DNA of 64,000 nucleotides, taken from Gaeumannomyces sp. JS-464. Lineage: Eukaryota > Ascomycota > Sordariomycetes > Magnaporthales > Magnaporthaceae. The stretch covers positions 1,178,001-1,242,000 of the forward strand of contig NGZR01000008.1 of assembly GCA_002197995.1 (NCBI GenBank). Reading direction: 5' to 3'. The translations under genes were made by a program, and so were the position numbers. The notes under the pieces were generated by a model. The model saw nothing but the letters and a program-made list of their open reading frames with translations. It was not told the origin of the DNA and did not search any database. This document shows positions 63,062 through 64,000 of this stretch, in pieces (positions within the stretch are counted from its first letter, which is position 1; each line of letters begins with the position of its first letter).

Positions 63062-63721
63062 TTATAATGCAAAAAGGTCTTGCTCACTGTAAAACTTTTT
63101 CATATTTCGGTCTGGTAGTTTGTTTTCGAGAGCCTCGTCGCCCGCCGACGCGCTTAATCCTTCGACGGGCGCGACCTGCCTGGACTCGGCGGCCGCGAAC
63201 GAGTCTGTGAGGATGGGCTCGGCCTCGGCCTCCTTATTGCGGTGCTTGCTGTCGCCGTGGTCGTCCGAGTCCGAGTTCTCGGCGGCGGAGGCTCCCTCGG
63301 CCGAGGCCTGCGTGCCGTTGGCCATCTCCACGTCCCCGTCGGCGGTAGGGCCGACCGGGGCCGATTCGAGGCTGAGCCCTTCCGTCACCTCCTCCACCTT
63401 GACATGTCCGTCGGCCTTGCGCCTTTTAACTTCCTTCGCTAAGGTCGCATGTTGGCGAGTTAATTTTTGAAGGTCCTTGGTTTCGGTAAAATGGGAAACG
63501 AGATAGTATTCTAACGCCTCACTTTTCTCTATTGCTTGAAGAGATACATTTGAACAGATTCCTAGTAGCTTAAATGCGTCGCAGAGTTGCTGTTTTGTTA
63601 TAATTGTAACATTTCCATATTCAACATGCTGTTTCATTGTCTTCGAAATAAAGCCTTTAGGATTGGAAAAATCCTGAATTTGGAGAAAAATTCCGGCAAC
63701 TTGCGCGTTTTGATTGGACAT
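63062..63721 (-). CDS. Unknown 219-aa acidic protein, apparently intact
   Basis: It starts MSNQNAQVAGIFLQIQDFSN. The first 110 residues look globular and helical (KQQLCDAFKLLGICSNVSLQ, EALEYYLVSHFTETKDLQKL), followed by a basic KEVKRRKADG patch. The C-terminal half is E/A/S/D-rich and probably disordered, ending MKKFYSEQDLFAL. GC is higher in the C-terminal half, as in the host-like genes here. No family recognised and no intron needed. Its neighbours are LTRs. Confidence 0.6.
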   Translation of the reverse strand: MSNQNAQVAGIFLQIQDFSNPKGFISKTMKQHVEYGNVTIITKQQLCDAFKLLGICSNVSLQAIEKSEALEYYLVSHFTETKDLQKLTRQHATLAKEVKRRKADGHVKVEEVTEGLSLESAPVGPTADGDVEMANGTQASAEGASAAENSDSDDHGDSKHRNKEAEAEPILTDSFAAAESRQVAPVEGLSASAGDEALENKLPDRNMKKFYSEQDLFAL

Positions 63722-64000
63722 AATGTGATAGGAGCATCAAAGACATTGCTGAAAGCTTAAAGGAATGGAAACGGCATTTAATAAGGATACAAAAGCAACA
63801 ACCCGGTTTTGGCCATACGCTATTAAGCTTTACTCTACCAGTACCTTGTGGGTCCTCCCGCTAGCGACAGCCAAAAAAGGTACCTGAAGGAGATTGCTAT
63901 AGTTCTTAAAAAAGCCTGGAGCTAAACTCGTCAATTGAGGCGGACAAACATACCCGCCATGACCTGGTTAACCAAAACTGTTTCGCAGATCCTTTTGGAG
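63722..64000. other. No gene recognised at the window end
   Basis: Probably the promoter and 5' leader of the 219-aa gene, cut by the window edge. Confidence 0.3.

Noticed and set aside
1..64000. Starship captain (DUF3435), NLR or tRNA gene in the window
   Set aside because: None recognised by motif on either strand; absence by eye is not proof.

Overview
This window looks like a transposon-packed accessory region of a filamentous ascomycete (Pezizomycotina). The evidence is short GT-AG introns with CTAAC-type branch sites, a Tad-like LINE, a Hop-like MULE, a chromodomain Ty3/gypsy fragment, copia elements whose tryptophan codons have become stops in the way repeat-induced point mutation (RIP) does it, and fungal-specific gene families (patatin-like phospholipase, DUF3723, VWA-Vint). 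I cannot name the species. No bacterial-type feature (operon, CRISPR array, rRNA) was seen.

Layout. 1-4.4 kb: a solo LTR, an unknown ORF pair and a decayed VWA-Vint gene, both on the minus strand. 5-9.1 kb: non-coding mobile elements (a PIF/Harbinger-like element carrying a solo LTR, two long palindromic Tc1/mariner-type MITEs, a Tc1/mariner transposase tail, an LTR). 9.5-11.1 kb: a 540-codon J-domain/eight-zinc-finger/chromodomain gene. 13.7-14.8 kb: a 284-codon gene cut in frame by a solo LTR. 15.7-17.4 kb: 3' part of a Ty3/gypsy element. 17.5-20.95 kb: a multi-exon RING-patatin gene with a solo LTR in its 3' end. 23.0-23.5 kb: a Zn2Cys6 remnant. 24.2-38.7 kb: a LINE and a shorter LINE-like element back to back in one 15-bp target. 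The second contains a full-length copia element (copia-A), which itself contains a gag-only copia (copia-B). 38.8-40.4 kb: a DUF3723 gene. 41-49 kb: more LTRs and MITEs and a possible unknown gene. 49.6-54.8 kb: a second LINE-like element holding a Harbinger derivative and a MULE, the MULE itself cut by a solo LTR. 55.4-57.5 kb: an LTR holding another LTR and a second copia-B. 57.7-63 kb: more solo LTRs, a Harbinger-like MITE, a gypsy RT scrap and a small chromodomain ORF. 63.1-63.7 kb: an intact 219-codon gene.

Many insertions could be dated relative to each other, because matching target-site duplications (TSDs) and uninterrupted copies of the host repeat are both present in the window. Removing the insertions restores reading frames exactly in three genes (the 284-codon gene, the MULE transposase and the copia-A reverse transcriptase), which strongly supports the boundaries given.

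The most interesting non-transposon content is the J-domain/zinc-finger/chromodomain protein, and the pairing of a patatin-like phospholipase with a DUF3723 gene. Both of these families are recurrent cargo of giant fungal Starship elements. No tyrosine-recombinase (DUF3435) captain was recognised here. LTR family letters (LTR-A, LTR-B and so on) are local labels used only in this report.
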